DNA of 43,582 nucleotides from Candidatus Anammoxibacter sp. (GTDB lineage: Bacteria > Planctomycetota > Brocadiia > Brocadiales > Anammoxibacteraceae): the NCBI GenBank assembly GCA_021777105.1, contig JAIQZQ010000021.1:1-43582 (forward strand). Direction: 5' to 3'. Every line of letters starts with the position of its first letter. The first letter of the stretch is position 1. Of the stretch, positions 18,598 through 27,175 are shown piece by piece. Both the position numbers and the translations under genes were made by a program. A model generated the notes under the pieces. That model did no database searches. It was not told where the DNA came from and saw only the letters and a list, made by a program, of their open reading frames with translations.

Positions 18598-19029
18598 ATG
18601 AATGTAGTTATGGATACTAATGTTTTATATCAAGCCATTGACAACCCAAATGGGGCTTCAGGTTTCATTTTGAATTTAATTAGAACAAATTCAATCAATT
18701 TATTAATCTCTATTCCTGTATTTTCTGAATATGAAGCTGTCTTAAAAAGAGAAACAAAAAGTTTAAATATTACAAACAATGATTGCGGAATTATCCTTGA
18801 TTTTATAGCCTTTATTGGAATTCAAACGCCTATATACTATTTATGGCGCCCAAACTTGCAGGATGAAAAGGATAATATTTTTATTGAATTATCGATAAAC
18901 GGCAATGCTGACTATTTAATTACCAATAATATTAAGGATTATAATAAAAACAATGATTTAAGATTTGAAGGCATTCAGATTGAAGAACCCGGGAATTTTG
19001 TGAAGAAATGGAGGAAATATGAAAATTAA
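18598..19029 (+). CDS. PIN-domain toxin of a toxin-antitoxin pair
   Basis: 143 aa. PIN-type RNase fold: MDTNVL with Asp6 at the N-terminus, acidic Glu44/Glu46 in FSEYEAVL, Asp92 (EKDNIFIELS), Asp105 (NADYLITN) and Asp114 (IKDY). These are the expected metal-coordinating acids of PIN nucleases that cleave RNA. The antitoxin start codon lies 11 nt inside its 3' end, so translation is coupled. The gene order (toxin first) is the reverse of the common VapBC order, but is usual for the putative-toxin PIN family that this sequence resembles. Confidence 0.88.
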   Translation: MNVVMDTNVLYQAIDNPNGASGFILNLIRTNSINLLISIPVFSEYEAVLKRETKSLNITNNDCGIILDFIAFIGIQTPIYYLWRPNLQDEKDNIFIELSINGNADYLITNNIKDYNKNNDLRFEGIQIEEPGNFVKKWRKYEN

Positions 19030-19282
19030 ACCAAGCGCATTAACAATACGCATGCCTGTTGAATTAAAGGAAAAAATTCAAAACCTCGCAAACAGCCAGG
19101 GCGTTTCGCTAAATCAATTTGCGTTGTATACTTTTACAAAGGAAGTAGTAGCTATGGAAACCCGCAATTTTTTTAAAAAAAGAATAGAAAACAAAAATAA
19201 TATCTTTGAAAAATTTGATAAAGTTATTGAAAAGCGAAAAACAGAAACAAAAAAGGATTTGCCGGCGTGGGACAAGCTATAA
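19019..19282 (+). CDS. Ribbon-helix-helix antitoxin partner of the PIN toxin
   Basis: 87 aa. The N-terminal half reads as a ribbon-helix-helix DNA-binding unit: a beta strand (SALTIRMP) followed by two helices (VELKEKIQNLANSQG and SLNQFALYTFTKEV), with the HicB/CopG-like spacing. The Lys/Glu-rich C-terminal tail would wrap the toxin. GGAGG (19010-19014), just before the ATG and inside the toxin gene, gives strong translation, fitting the need for antitoxin excess. It probably neutralises the toxin and represses the shared promoter. Confidence 0.85.
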   Translation: MKIKPSALTIRMPVELKEKIQNLANSQGVSLNQFALYTFTKEVVAMETRNFFKKRIENKNNIFEKFDKVIEKRKTETKKDLPAWDKL

Positions 19283-19647
19283 AAACAGTGTGTAATATTT
19301 CCGCAAACGATGTAAAACGGGTTGACGAAAATTCACGAATAGACACGAAAAAAATCTAAACAAAATCAATAAACCATAGATTTCGTAGGATGGCTTAAGC
19401 GTAGCGAACCCATCAATATAAAAAGCAAGAGTGAAAAGCTGGAAATACAGATTGCAATCCGCCGGCATCAAGCCTCGCGCAGCCGGTAGCCGGTATCCCA
19501 TCAGAATTTTGCATATTTATCAATAAATGAAAAGTGTTGCCCTATGCCGGTAAAATACTTGAATTTCCCTAACAGCAGGTTTATTATTACAGTACTCAAC
19601 GTGAGCATAGGGTTCGCAAAGACTAAACTTTTAAACAGGATTTTGTT
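19283..19647. other. Gene-free stretch with dispersed repeats
   Basis: CACGAAAAAA / CACGAATAGACACG units (about 19324-19355), a hairpin-forming copy of the GGATGGCTTAAGC-GTAGCGAACCCATC element (19388-19414) and a short CCGGCATC/CCGGTATCCC run (about 19458-19500). CAGGA at 19636-19640 serves as ribosome binding site for the next gene. Confidence 0.55.
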
Positions 19648-20502
19648 ATGGCGCGTAAACTAATAAGCTTTGACTGGGCTATAAAAAAACTTCTAAGAAG
19701 CAAAGCAAACTTTGGCATTTTGGAAGGATTTCTCAGTGAACTGCTCTTTATTGATATTAAAATAGTCGAGATATTGGAGAGTGAAAGCAACAAAGAGGCT
19801 GCTGATGATAAATTTAATAGAGTTGATATAAAAGTAAAAGACGCTGATGATAAGATTATCATAATAGAGGTTCAATACTCTCGTGAAATGGATTACCTTC
19901 AAAGGATCCTTTTTGGCACGGCAAAAGCAATAACTGAACATCTTGACGAGGGCCAACCTTATGAGGTTGTCGCAAAAATAATCTCAATCAACATCCTTTA
20001 CTTTGATTTTGATAAAGGCCCGGACTATATATATCACGGAACAACTACTTTTGAAGGGCTGCACAACCACTCCATTCTTGAATTGAATGAAGCTCAGAAA
20101 AAGCTCTACAAAGCTGAAAAAATCCTGGACCTTTACCCTGAATATTATTTGATTGATGTTAAAAATTTTGATGATGTAGCCAAAGATAGTCTTGATGAAT
20201 GGATCTATTTCCTGAAAAACGCTGAAATTAAGGACAGCTTTAAGGCCAAAGGGCTTAAAGAGGCAAAAGAGAAGCTGGATGTCCTGAAAATGGACGCAGT
20301 TGAACGGCAAAAGTATGACCGCTTTCAGGACAAATTACACCGCGACGCAAGTTTATACCGATCAACATATGTAATAGGGAAGATGGAAGGAGTTGAAGAG
20401 GGTGTTTTTATCACTGTTAAAAACATGAAAAGAGAGGGCATTCCAATTGAAACAATTGTAAAAGTCACGGGACTGCCTGTAGATGAAGTAGAGAGGCTAT
20501 AA
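19648..20502 (+). CDS. Rpn-family PD-(D/E)XK nuclease / putative transposase
   Basis: 284 aa. It opens in the typical manner (SFDWAIKKLLR, then GILEGFLSELL). The nuclease core is Asp60 in NRVDIKV and Glu74-x-Gln76 in IIIEVQY, the D...ExQ variant of this family. The C-terminal part (about 215-284) is charged and helical and ends in a repeat-like IPIETIVKVTGLPVDEVERL segment common to these proteins. Known members (RpnA-E) promote RecA-independent recombination and have DNA endonuclease activity; whether this one mobilises DNA is unknown. The usual length is about 280-320 aa, so it appears intact. Confidence 0.9.
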   Translation: MARKLISFDWAIKKLLRSKANFGILEGFLSELLFIDIKIVEILESESNKEAADDKFNRVDIKVKDADDKIIIIEVQYSREMDYLQRILFGTAKAITEHLDEGQPYEVVAKIISINILYFDFDKGPDYIYHGTTTFEGLHNHSILELNEAQKKLYKAEKILDLYPEYYLIDVKNFDDVAKDSLDEWIYFLKNAEIKDSFKAKGLKEAKEKLDVLKMDAVERQKYDRFQDKLHRDASLYRSTYVIGKMEGVEEGVFITVKNMKREGIPIETIVKVTGLPVDEVERL

Positions 20503-20555
20503 TACAGGCCTTTATTTGTTTTTCCCAGCGGGGGCTCTGTTCGGTCTCCCATACT

Positions 20556-20580
20556 CCCTCTATGCCAAAGAGGGCCTTTT
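20556..20580 (+). terminator. Weak candidate terminator after the Rpn gene
   Basis: A 6-bp stem CCCTCT/AGAGGG with a 7-nt loop is followed by CCTTTT. It is short, and the convergent metalloprotease gene ends 34 nt further on. Confidence 0.35.
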
Positions 20581-20613
20581 GCAGCTATTGGTCTGCGCAA
20601 ACAGTTGAACTCG

Positions 20614-22269
20614 TTAATCTAACAACCGCAAACTTTTAGACACTTCTACCTGGTGGCCGTTTTCGTCAACGCCAAAAAATGTGTGTTTGATTTTCCTTCC
20701 CGACGGCAGAAAAACGTTTACTATTCCGCAAGCAATGCCGTTTGCTTTAATGCGCCCGCCTCTTTTTATGCCGCAAAGCCTGTATATTGAGGCAAAGTCG
20801 CCTGAGTCGCCGACAAAAAAGAGATCGCCGTCTTTTTCATCAAGAACTTCAAAACCGCTGATATCCACCCCTACCCCGGCAATTTCGTTTAAACTTACAA
20901 CAAAAGCCCACATGCCAGGTATGGCGCGTTGTGGGATTGGCTCCTGCATTGGGCTAACCGGGTCCGGCATATATTTGAGCAATAGCTCCGCGGAAGATCC
21001 TCGCGGCCTTTTGGGGTTGTCCGGTTCGTTGCTACCGCCGTTTTCAAGGCATAGTTTGTGCCTCTTTACTGATCTTTTTAGAATGGGGATTGAACTGGTT
21101 GGGTGAAACGCGTTTTCATCGCAGTGTCCAATAGGATTCATAATCCATCCCGGACAATCGCAATGTTTAAGTCCCCAAACATGGCCGATCTCATGGGCAA
21201 CGCCTGTGGCGCAAGGATTCATCATGACCGCGGCGGCCAATGAGCCGTCGCATATAAAACCTGTCATTGCCACTCCCTGAATGCTATTGCCGGCTCCACT
21301 CCAGAGATGAATAAGATCATTAGGTATTTTAATAAGAGTCTGATCCGACGCCCATTCGCTAACTACCATGTCAAGATGTGAATTAATATCAACGCCTTCA
21401 TAAGGGTCATTATCTTTGCTTTTTCTAACTATAATAGCGGCGACCTCATGGGATATATCAGCGTCCCTTTCATACCATGTATTCAGCATGTTAACATCCG
21501 CTTCGATCTGGGACAACACGCTACTCTCATTGCCGAACTTAACAAAATATTCAAAATCGCTGTCACACGCCAATGTCGCTATCCAGGGGCCTTTTGTTTG
21601 ACTTGCAACGTTTTTAGCTCTATGGCCGTTATCTTTAATCCTAAAATCTAAAGGAGATTTACCCTCTTTGTACACTTTTCCGCTACCTGAATTCTGCTGA
21701 ACAGTTTTCTGATCATTAAATTGACAGACCATATCACTGCGTTTAACAATGTCACCATTGTAAATAAAATATTCCCCCTTTTTTGCGTTGCCCTCATACC
21801 GTCTTCGAGGCTCTATTATATAATGGCTGCCGTTGCTCATTTCGACAACCGCCTCCAATCCATTTTCACGCAATGAACCCGTTACCCGGCTTCCTTCATC
21901 TTCCACAATCATGCCGCGCAACGTTTTAACCGGGCCAGGGTTGCGTTTTTTAAAAGAACCGTCTTCTTCCTGTGTTAAAAATTTAAAGTTTTTAGCCCTT
22001 GTTGAGTGGTATTTAAGCTTCAAAGTGTAAAACATCCCTTCAATCGGAGCCAAAGCATATACCCCATCGCCCCCAATCTCTGCAATCCTCAACTTTGCTA
22101 AATCAACATCATTAATATCAACAACCCCGCCGGCAAGACGGCTGCTAAAATATCTCAGCCCGTTTTTCTCTATTAATTCAGAAGCCGTTGATTGAAATCC
22201 AGCCAATACGCAGAGACTCGCCATAAATAAAATTGATATAACAAATTTTCTTATTACACTGTTTCTCAT
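20614..22269 (-). CDS. Exported zinc metalloprotease (reprolysin/metzincin type)
   Basis: 551 aa. The signal peptide (about 1-30, core FVISILFMASLCVLAGF) is probably cut after STAS. The catalytic motif HEIGHVWGLKH (His359, Glu360, His363, His369) is a perfect metzincin HExxHxxGxxH, followed by a Met-turn-like WIMNP (Met377). The N-terminal part (about 30-200) resembles a propeptide region and contains EPRRRYEG. Cys residues around the active site (340, 353, 370, 372, 383) could form disulfides. The C-terminal 130 residues form an unassigned accessory domain. Likely secreted or periplasmic protein degradation; the substrate is unknown. It is convergent with the Rpn gene and far from other minus-strand genes, so probably monocistronic. 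Confidence 0.9.
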   Translation of the reverse strand: MRNSVIRKFVISILFMASLCVLAGFQSTASELIEKNGLRYFSSRLAGGVVDINDVDLAKLRIAEIGGDGVYALAPIEGMFYTLKLKYHSTRAKNFKFLTQEEDGSFKKRNPGPVKTLRGMIVEDEGSRVTGSLRENGLEAVVEMSNGSHYIIEPRRRYEGNAKKGEYFIYNGDIVKRSDMVCQFNDQKTVQQNSGSGKVYKEGKSPLDFRIKDNGHRAKNVASQTKGPWIATLACDSDFEYFVKFGNESSVLSQIEADVNMLNTWYERDADISHEVAAIIVRKSKDNDPYEGVDINSHLDMVVSEWASDQTLIKIPNDLIHLWSGAGNSIQGVAMTGFICDGSLAAAVMMNPCATGVAHEIGHVWGLKHCDCPGWIMNPIGHCDENAFHPTSSIPILKRSVKRHKLCLENGGSNEPDNPKRPRGSSAELLLKYMPDPVSPMQEPIPQRAIPGMWAFVVSLNEIAGVGVDISGFEVLDEKDGDLFFVGDSGDFASIYRLCGIKRGGRIKANGIACGIVNVFLPSGRKIKHTFFGVDENGHQVEVSKSLRLLD

Positions 22270-22454
22270 TTTTTATCTCTAAACGGATTTCACGGATTAA
22301 AAGCAAACCACAGATTACACAGATTAAAACAAAAATCAGTTTGCGGTTGGCGATTTGCGGTTGGCAAATAAAAGCAAAAAACCAACCACAGATTGCGCAG
22401 TATACGTAGGTTGGGTAGAATGAAATGAAACCCAACATCAAACAAATTCCATAA

Positions 22455-22502
22455 AAGTCTGAAAGACTTGAGTTATTATAGCCCAGGGTTATAACCCTGG
22501 GG
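22455..22502. repeat. REP-like double hairpin (CTGAAAG / CCCAGGG family)
   Basis: AAGTCTGAAAGACTT (22455-22469) forms a 6-bp hairpin. CCCAGGGTTATAACCCTGGG (22482-22501) is a perfect palindrome. The same two-part layout, with the AT-rich spacer TTATTATAG, recurs at 37705-37751, and related parts occur inside 5602-5932. Confidence 0.7.
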
Positions 22503-22789
22503 GACAAACCACAGATTGCATAGATAAAAGCAAAACATGAAACACGGATTTGCAATGATAGGATTGGTTAAGCATAGCGAACCATTCAAAAAGCTTAAGT
22601 TATTGGGTTTCTTCGTGCTTTTAAGTCTTTGTGGCCTAAATTGCTTTTTATTCTATAATTTTAAGTTTCCGCGGAAGCTCTCTTGATTCAAAGTTCGATA
22701 TTTTATCACAAGGTTTTTCATTAAACCAGCAGCAAAAGAAGCTCCTTTTTTTATAGTCAAACAAATCCGGTCTTTAAAAAATAATAATT

Positions 22790-23131
22790 TGAAAAAAATA
22801 AAAAAATATATTTCAGAAAAATGGGATTTTAGAATTAAAATCCTATATGGTGGGACAATAATTTGTTAAATTTCGTCTTTGTTTAGTAAAAAATTGGAAA
22901 AACAGGACAAAAAACTACTTAGATTTATACGTAATATGGTAGTTTCGAAAGTGTAAATAAAACGATAAGGCATATCTATTAGGCTGAAAACACAATAATT
23001 ACTTCAAATTATAAGCCAACAACGGCACCCTTACAATGTGTAGTGGTTTTGCTTACACGGCCATAGGAAAATACACTACAAATACGAAAAAATGCCCCCC
23101 TACAGACACGGCTTTAAATTTTTGGTATACT
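22790..23131 (+). repeat. Conserved intergenic module, copy 1
   Basis: It aligns along its length with 24700-25044. Shared blocks in order: a hairpin GGATTTTA/TAAAATCC (22824-22843) followed by GGGACA; ACTACTTAGATT-TATACGTA; AAGGCATATCTATTA; a 21-nt hairpin starting GTGTAGTGG and ending GCTTACAC (23038-23058); CGGCCATAGGAAAATACAC; and CAGACA-17-TATACT. It ends 266 nt before the lipoprotein gene. Confidence 0.8.
23103..23131 (+). promoter_or_regulatory. Candidate promoter in module copy 1
   Basis: CAGACA (23103-23108), a 17-bp spacer ending TTTGG, then TATACT (23126-23131) with an extended -10 TGG. The hexamers and the exact spacing are preserved in the copies at 25016-25044 and 39453-39481. 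It would drive the lipoprotein gene with a leader of about 260 nt. Confidence 0.6.
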
Positions 23132-23306
23132 TTTGCCTCTATTTAAAAAAAGGCAATAAAAGCTATAAATTTTTTTAAAAGATTGCGGGATATCTTAAAT
23201 TAGCGAGATTTTGCTGTTAATTTAAAAATATTTAAAAATTTCAGTATAAATATAGTTTTATTGTCAAATGCCCTGATTGAAGGCGCTAATTTATTATTAA
23301 AGAAAA

Positions 23307-23325
23307 GGGAGGAATAGATATGTAA
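23307..23325 (+). promoter_or_regulatory. Strong ribosome binding site with a start-stop (ATG-TAA) minimal ORF
   Basis: GGGAGG (23307-23312) and a 7-nt spacer precede ATG (23320-23322), whose next codon is TAA. It lies in the putative leader 72 nt upstream of the lipoprotein start. It could hold ribosomes and regulate that gene, or be a relic. Confidence 0.45.
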
Positions 23326-23397
23326 ATAAAATCGTTATATGTATACATATATAAGTTAAAATATTTTTGTGTGATTATAAGAAAGGGGAACTTTTAC

Positions 23398-24372
23398 GTG
23401 AAAATCAAAAAAGGAAAAAACAAACTTGTAATATGTCTTTCTATTGCAGTTATAGCCGGTAGCACATTATTTTCCGGGTGTAAAGGTAAACTATTTGGCC
23501 CGGAATGGTCTCTATTTGGAAAAGATCGTATAAATACCGCCGGCGCTAATCAGTTCTTTGATAAATCTTTTGAAACAATCGACCTTGCTAAATTGCTTGA
23601 TCCTAAAGAGTATGCCATAAAAGAATTTAATAATCTAAAACCAAAGGATAAATTGGCTTCCGCAGATTATAAAAAATGGAACAAACTTAGCGAAGAAGAT
23701 AGGGTGGCAAAGGCAATAGAAGCATTTCATTCCGGCTATAACGATGATAAAGATAATAATAGTTTAGCGTTGCGCAGAAATTTAGCGCAAGACCGCATCA
23801 TTGCGGCGTCAAACAATCGCTGTAATATTTATAAAACATACCTGCAACAGGCCCATAGTAGAGGAAACTTTTTAATGGGGGCGTTAACCACTACTTTAGC
23901 CGGCGCGGGCGGCATAGTAACAGGTGGCGCGGTAAATGCGTTGTCAGCCGGAGCTGCTATTACAAGCGGCATTAGAGCCGAGTATAATCAAGCGTATTAT
24001 GCGGGCCTTAATACCTCAATTATTTCAAAAGGTATTGATCAAAGACGCAAAGAGTTGTTTGATGATATGAAAAAGAAAAGGTATAAAGGTGGAGATAGGG
24101 AAAAAGGGCTGATTGAATATGAAAAATACAATATTACAGAGGCAGTTTCCGACGCAATAAAATATCATGGAGCATGTAATCTAATTGAGGGACTGAAAAC
24201 GGCAGACGCAGCTATAAGCGATATTGGCCTGAAAAGGCTTAATGAAAGTTTAGGCCTAATGAAAACGTCATTAGAATCGTTTGGTGATATAAAGAAACTT
24301 CAAGAAAAGATGGCCGGGACAACAACTGCATCAACACCTCCCGCTACTGCTACTGCGGGAAATGGAATTTAA
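23398..24372 (+). CDS. Putative lipoprotein with a Gly/Ala-rich membrane-like segment
   Basis: 324 aa from the GTG at 23398. This start is preferred over a GTG 27 nt upstream because AGGGGAA lies 8 nt before it and it places the basic n-region correctly. The type II signal (KIKKGKNKLVICLSIAVIAGSTLFSG) ends at Cys28, predicted to be lipidated. The mature part has a helical segment with RRNLAQDRIIAASNNRC (about 126-142) and a Gly/Ala-rich hydrophobic stretch (about 160-192), followed by SGIRAEYNQAYYAGL. The layout resembles uncharacterised lipoproteins I have seen in other diderm bacteria, but I cannot name the family. The C-terminal Thr/Ala/Pro tail is low complexity. It is preceded by intergenic module copy 1 and followed by a hairpin terminator. 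Confidence 0.85.
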   Translation: MKIKKGKNKLVICLSIAVIAGSTLFSGCKGKLFGPEWSLFGKDRINTAGANQFFDKSFETIDLAKLLDPKEYAIKEFNNLKPKDKLASADYKKWNKLSEEDRVAKAIEAFHSGYNDDKDNNSLALRRNLAQDRIIAASNNRCNIYKTYLQQAHSRGNFLMGALTTTLAGAGGIVTGGAVNALSAGAAITSGIRAEYNQAYYAGLNTSIISKGIDQRRKELFDDMKKKRYKGGDREKGLIEYEKYNITEAVSDAIKYHGACNLIEGLKTADAAISDIGLKRLNESLGLMKTSLESFGDIKKLQEKMAGTTTASTPPATATAGNGI

Positions 24373-24456
24373 TAAAGTAAAAGAGCTTAACAAATTGAAA
24401 GTCACAAAAATCAGTAATTACAATGCCGTTATGGATTAGCTTAAACAAAAATAAAC

Positions 24457-24495
24457 TCAGGGCTTATCGTAATTTAGATAAGCCCTGAATTCTTA
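24457..24495 (+). terminator. Hairpin terminator candidate after the lipoprotein gene
   Basis: A perfect 11-bp stem (TCAGGGCTTAT and its complement, 10-nt loop, 24457-24488) is followed by the weak T-tract ATTCTTA. An A-rich 5' flank also allows function on the other strand. Confidence 0.55.
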
Positions 24496-24699
24496 TATAT
24501 AGTGATTATTCTGTGTGCTAATTTAAAAATTTGAGTAAATATTATTCATTGCAATTATTAGGCCGTTAGCCAGGCAATGGAATAATAAAGTCGCCACGGC
24601 ATACAGCCCCTAAACCAAATCAAGGCTCCTTGCTCATTGCCAACCGCAAACTGCTTTTCTCTCCTTCCGTTCTCCGTATCTGCCCTCTTTGCTCAGAAA

Positions 24700-25044
24700 A
24701 GCAAAAAAAATAAAAATATTTATTTTACAAAAGTGGGATTTTGGAGCTAAAATCCCATGATTTGGGACAAAAACAGTCGAAATCATCCTCTTTTTTAAGT
24801 AAATAAATAAAAATACTAAGCAAAAGACTACTTAGATTAATACGTAGTGTGCTTGTTTCACACCCTTAGATAAAACAAAAAGGCATATCTATTATGTTGA
24901 AAACACAAAAATTACACCAAATTAGAAGCCTACAAAACACCCCCCTACAACGTGTAGTGGTTTTGCTTACACGGCCATAGGAAAATACACTACAAAAACG
25001 AAAAAAAGTCCCTGACAGACACGGATTTCCTTTTTTGGTATACT
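24700..25044 (+). repeat. Conserved intergenic module, copy 2
   Basis: Same block order as copy 1: hairpin GGGATTTT/AAAATCCC (24735-24756) and GGGACA; GACTACTTAGATTAATACGTAG; AAAGGCATATCTATTA; the 21-nt hairpin (24952-24972); CGGCCATAGGAAAATACAC; promoter-like core (25016-25044). Most divergence lies in the linkers. Confidence 0.8.
25016..25044 (+). promoter_or_regulatory. Candidate promoter in module copy 2
   Basis: CAGACA (25016-25021), a 17-bp spacer ending TTTTGG, and TATACT (25039-25044). If used for the 472-aa gene, the leader would be about 600 nt and would include the hairpin at 25160. Confidence 0.55.
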
Positions 25045-25159
25045 TTTGTATGTTTTTGAAAAAAGCTCAAAATAGCAATAATATTGCTGGATTTAGCTGT
25101 AAATTAGCTATAAATGGACAGTAAATGAGCTGTGTTTAGCGCACAAATGCATATTTCGT

Positions 25160-25184
25160 CTTTGTAGTGGCGCTGCTTACAAAG
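25160..25184 (+). repeat. Variant module hairpin with covarying stem
   Basis: CTTTGTA and TACAAAG pair around a loop that keeps the GTGG....GCT pattern of the hairpins at 23038 and 24952, where the outer stem is GTGTA/TACAC instead. Confidence 0.6.
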
Positions 25185-25653
25185 CGAAAATATATAGTGC
25201 AAACTACAGATTAATACAAAAAGAAGGAAAAAACTAAAAAATAAGAATTTGAGCATAACTTCCTATAACAAGGGGCAAAAGTTGTTAAAATTACGAGTTT
25301 TTTTAGTAAAAAATACAAATACCAAGTAAAAATGCGCATAAATTTATACGTAGTTTGGGGAATCTTATCAAGCTAATTGAAATACCATAGCTAAAGTTTG
25401 TAAAATTTAAAAGAACATATGGGAAAGCCTAGAGAAAGGAGTGGAAACCAAACAAACTTAAGCAGTCAGTACATAGCGGCTTAAACAATAGCCATGGCGT
25501 CATTCTGTGTGGCGTATTGTTAAATAGTCTGTATTAAATGCTTTTAATCAATGATTTAATTCAAAAAAGAAATTATTAACGAATTAAATATTTCATGATA
25601 GTTAAAGCTAATTTATAGCTTTATTTTTTTTATTTTAGAGGGAGATTTTTGTA

Positions 25654-27072
25654 ATGGCAAAAGCAAAGAAAATAACTGCTAAAATCCGTAATGATGATAA
25701 AAAAGCAAAAATTAATAGGAACGAAACTGGCAATGCCACAGTTGATGCAACTAGGGAGGCTAAAGCCGGCGGAAATGCTATTGGCAAGTATGTGTATATT
25801 ACTTTGGATAGTTTTGCTATTAAAAGGTTAATATCAAAAGATAAACTAGGCGACGAAAACAATATAGAAGAAAGAGAAGGTGTTCTCAATTTTGAGATTA
25901 ACGGGCAGGGGTCTTCTATTGGTTGGGCGACAAATAAAGATGGAAGCTTGAAAAATGAATCTAAATATAAGAAATATTTAGTGTATGTGGGTGAAAATAA
26001 AAAATATTTAGACGCTTCTATAAAATTAATTGAGATTGATAAGGATGATTTTAATTTGTTTAAAAGGCGTGTTGAATCGGTTGTTGGCTTTATACAAGCC
26101 GGTTCGGCTTTTGTTCCAACATATGGCCCTCTTATTAGCGCAACCGCCGGTTTGTTTAATGCTATTGTAAATGTTGCAGGTACTTATGTAGACGATGATA
26201 CAGAACTGTCATTTTATGGTTCACTTGCAGACATAAGAACACCTAATAAAGAATCTGAAATATCTATATCTAGAAGACAAGATAATGGGGATCTTGATTA
26301 TGAACTACAATTATCAACAAATGATATTAAATTATCATCAGATGATCCTAATAATTATCCCAAAATTTCATTATTTATAGAATCTATTGAAAATACGATA
26401 GACTTTAGTGGTATTAAGCGGGATATTTTTTCTTTTGAGTCAGAATTTGGCAGTGGAAAAAAGAAACAGGAGTTTTCTTTTACTGAAAAGAACGAAAAAA
26501 ATGTAAGATTGAAGTCAATCTTTACTGTTCGCGATAAATTGGTTTATGAAGGCGCATGGATAGGATTTTTGCCATATGCATTAAATTTAACAGCATATAG
26601 TGAAGACCGTAATGAAGAACAAAACAAAGCAATTGAAGAATTGCTTACAAATATTAAAGGTGTTTCAACGGAAGTAATAAAGCTTGATGCTGTTGAATTG
26701 GAATTAGAAAAAAGAAAAGTTGAGAATGACGTTCCCGGCTTTTTAGCTAAAATAAAAGATTTAGGTAAAAATAGGCGTGACATATCAAGTGTGCAGGACG
26801 AAATAAATGAGTTGGTTGAAGCTTTTGAAGCTATTAGTAGTATTAGGAAAGCAGGGCAAACATTTCAGAATGTTATTTCTCAATTTAGGCCAAAAAAAAC
26901 ATTGATTGGGAATATCTCTGGATTGCTTGTCGCAGGAGATGTAACTGCTCAAAATGGAACTGACTACATTTGTGATGTAAATCTCAAAGATAATGAGGCT
27001 TCTTTTCCTATTGCAGTTCCATATGGGCCAGGTCAATCAATTGTTTTAAATATGAAAATGATTAAACATTAA
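25654..27072 (+). CDS. Unrecognised 472-aa protein, beta-rich with a central hydrophobic segment
   Basis: I cannot name the family. The N-terminus (1-45) is Lys-rich and disordered-looking. Residues about 45-130 read as a beta-sandwich with acidic loops (KYVYITLDSFAIKRL, GVLNFEINGQ, YLVYVGENKKYLDASIKL). A hydrophobic, Gly/Ala-containing segment (about 143-177) is followed by DDDTELSFYGSL. A second beta region (about 200-330) leads to a helical, heptad-like stretch (about 340-415), and the C-terminus is again beta-rich (SFPIAVPYGPGQSIVLNM). The pattern of strands plus acidic loops recalls C2-like membrane-binding modules, but that is speculation. ATG start with GAGGGAG upstream. The serine peptidase follows after 295 nt. 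Confidence 0.85.
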   Translation: MAKAKKITAKIRNDDKKAKINRNETGNATVDATREAKAGGNAIGKYVYITLDSFAIKRLISKDKLGDENNIEEREGVLNFEINGQGSSIGWATNKDGSLKNESKYKKYLVYVGENKKYLDASIKLIEIDKDDFNLFKRRVESVVGFIQAGSAFVPTYGPLISATAGLFNAIVNVAGTYVDDDTELSFYGSLADIRTPNKESEISISRRQDNGDLDYELQLSTNDIKLSSDDPNNYPKISLFIESIENTIDFSGIKRDIFSFESEFGSGKKKQEFSFTEKNEKNVRLKSIFTVRDKLVYEGAWIGFLPYALNLTAYSEDRNEEQNKAIEELLTNIKGVSTEVIKLDAVELELEKRKVENDVPGFLAKIKDLGKNRRDISSVQDEINELVEAFEAISSIRKAGQTFQNVISQFRPKKTLIGNISGLLVAGDVTAQNGTDYICDVNLKDNEASFPIAVPYGPGQSIVLNMKMIKH

Positions 27073-27175
27073 ATGGATCTATTGTTCATAACTAATTGTA
27101 ATTTGTTGTAAAGATGATGTATTTCCGAACATTGGGTTTTGCCATGCTATTATAACATTGCTATTTACTGTCTTT

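Larger units (their letters stand above)
22270..23397. other. Long AT-rich intergenic region with repeats and intergenic module copy 1
   Basis: 22282-22420: ACAGATT/ACGGATT units and a GCGGTTGGC-type run. 22448-22502: a REP-like double hairpin. 22558-22588: a GGTTAAGC-ATAGCGAACC hairpin. 22751-22777: a short repeat shared with 29448-29474. 22790-23131: the ~350-nt module described separately. 23307-23325: a strong Shine-Dalgarno with an ATG directly followed by TAA. No protein gene is visible. Confidence 0.6.
24373..25653. other. 1.3-kb gene-free region holding module copy 2 and partial copies
   Basis: Contents: a terminator-like hairpin (24457-24488), unremarkable AT-rich DNA to about 24700, module copy 2 (24700-25044), a related hairpin with altered stem (25160-25184), and a further partial copy of the module's first half (about 25260-25365, ending ATTTATACGTAGTTTGGGG). 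A ribosome binding site GAGGGAG (25638-25644) precedes the next gene. I find no coding sequence. Confidence 0.6.

Noticed and set aside
19648..20502. Intact insertion sequence around the Rpn-type gene
   Set aside because: I find no terminal inverted repeats or target duplications bounding it; the family is nuclease-like and often not part of a discrete element.
22178..22555. 125-aa minus-strand frame upstream of the metalloprotease
   Set aside because: It consists of translated ACAGATT units and the REP-like hairpin and overlaps the metalloprotease start in another frame.
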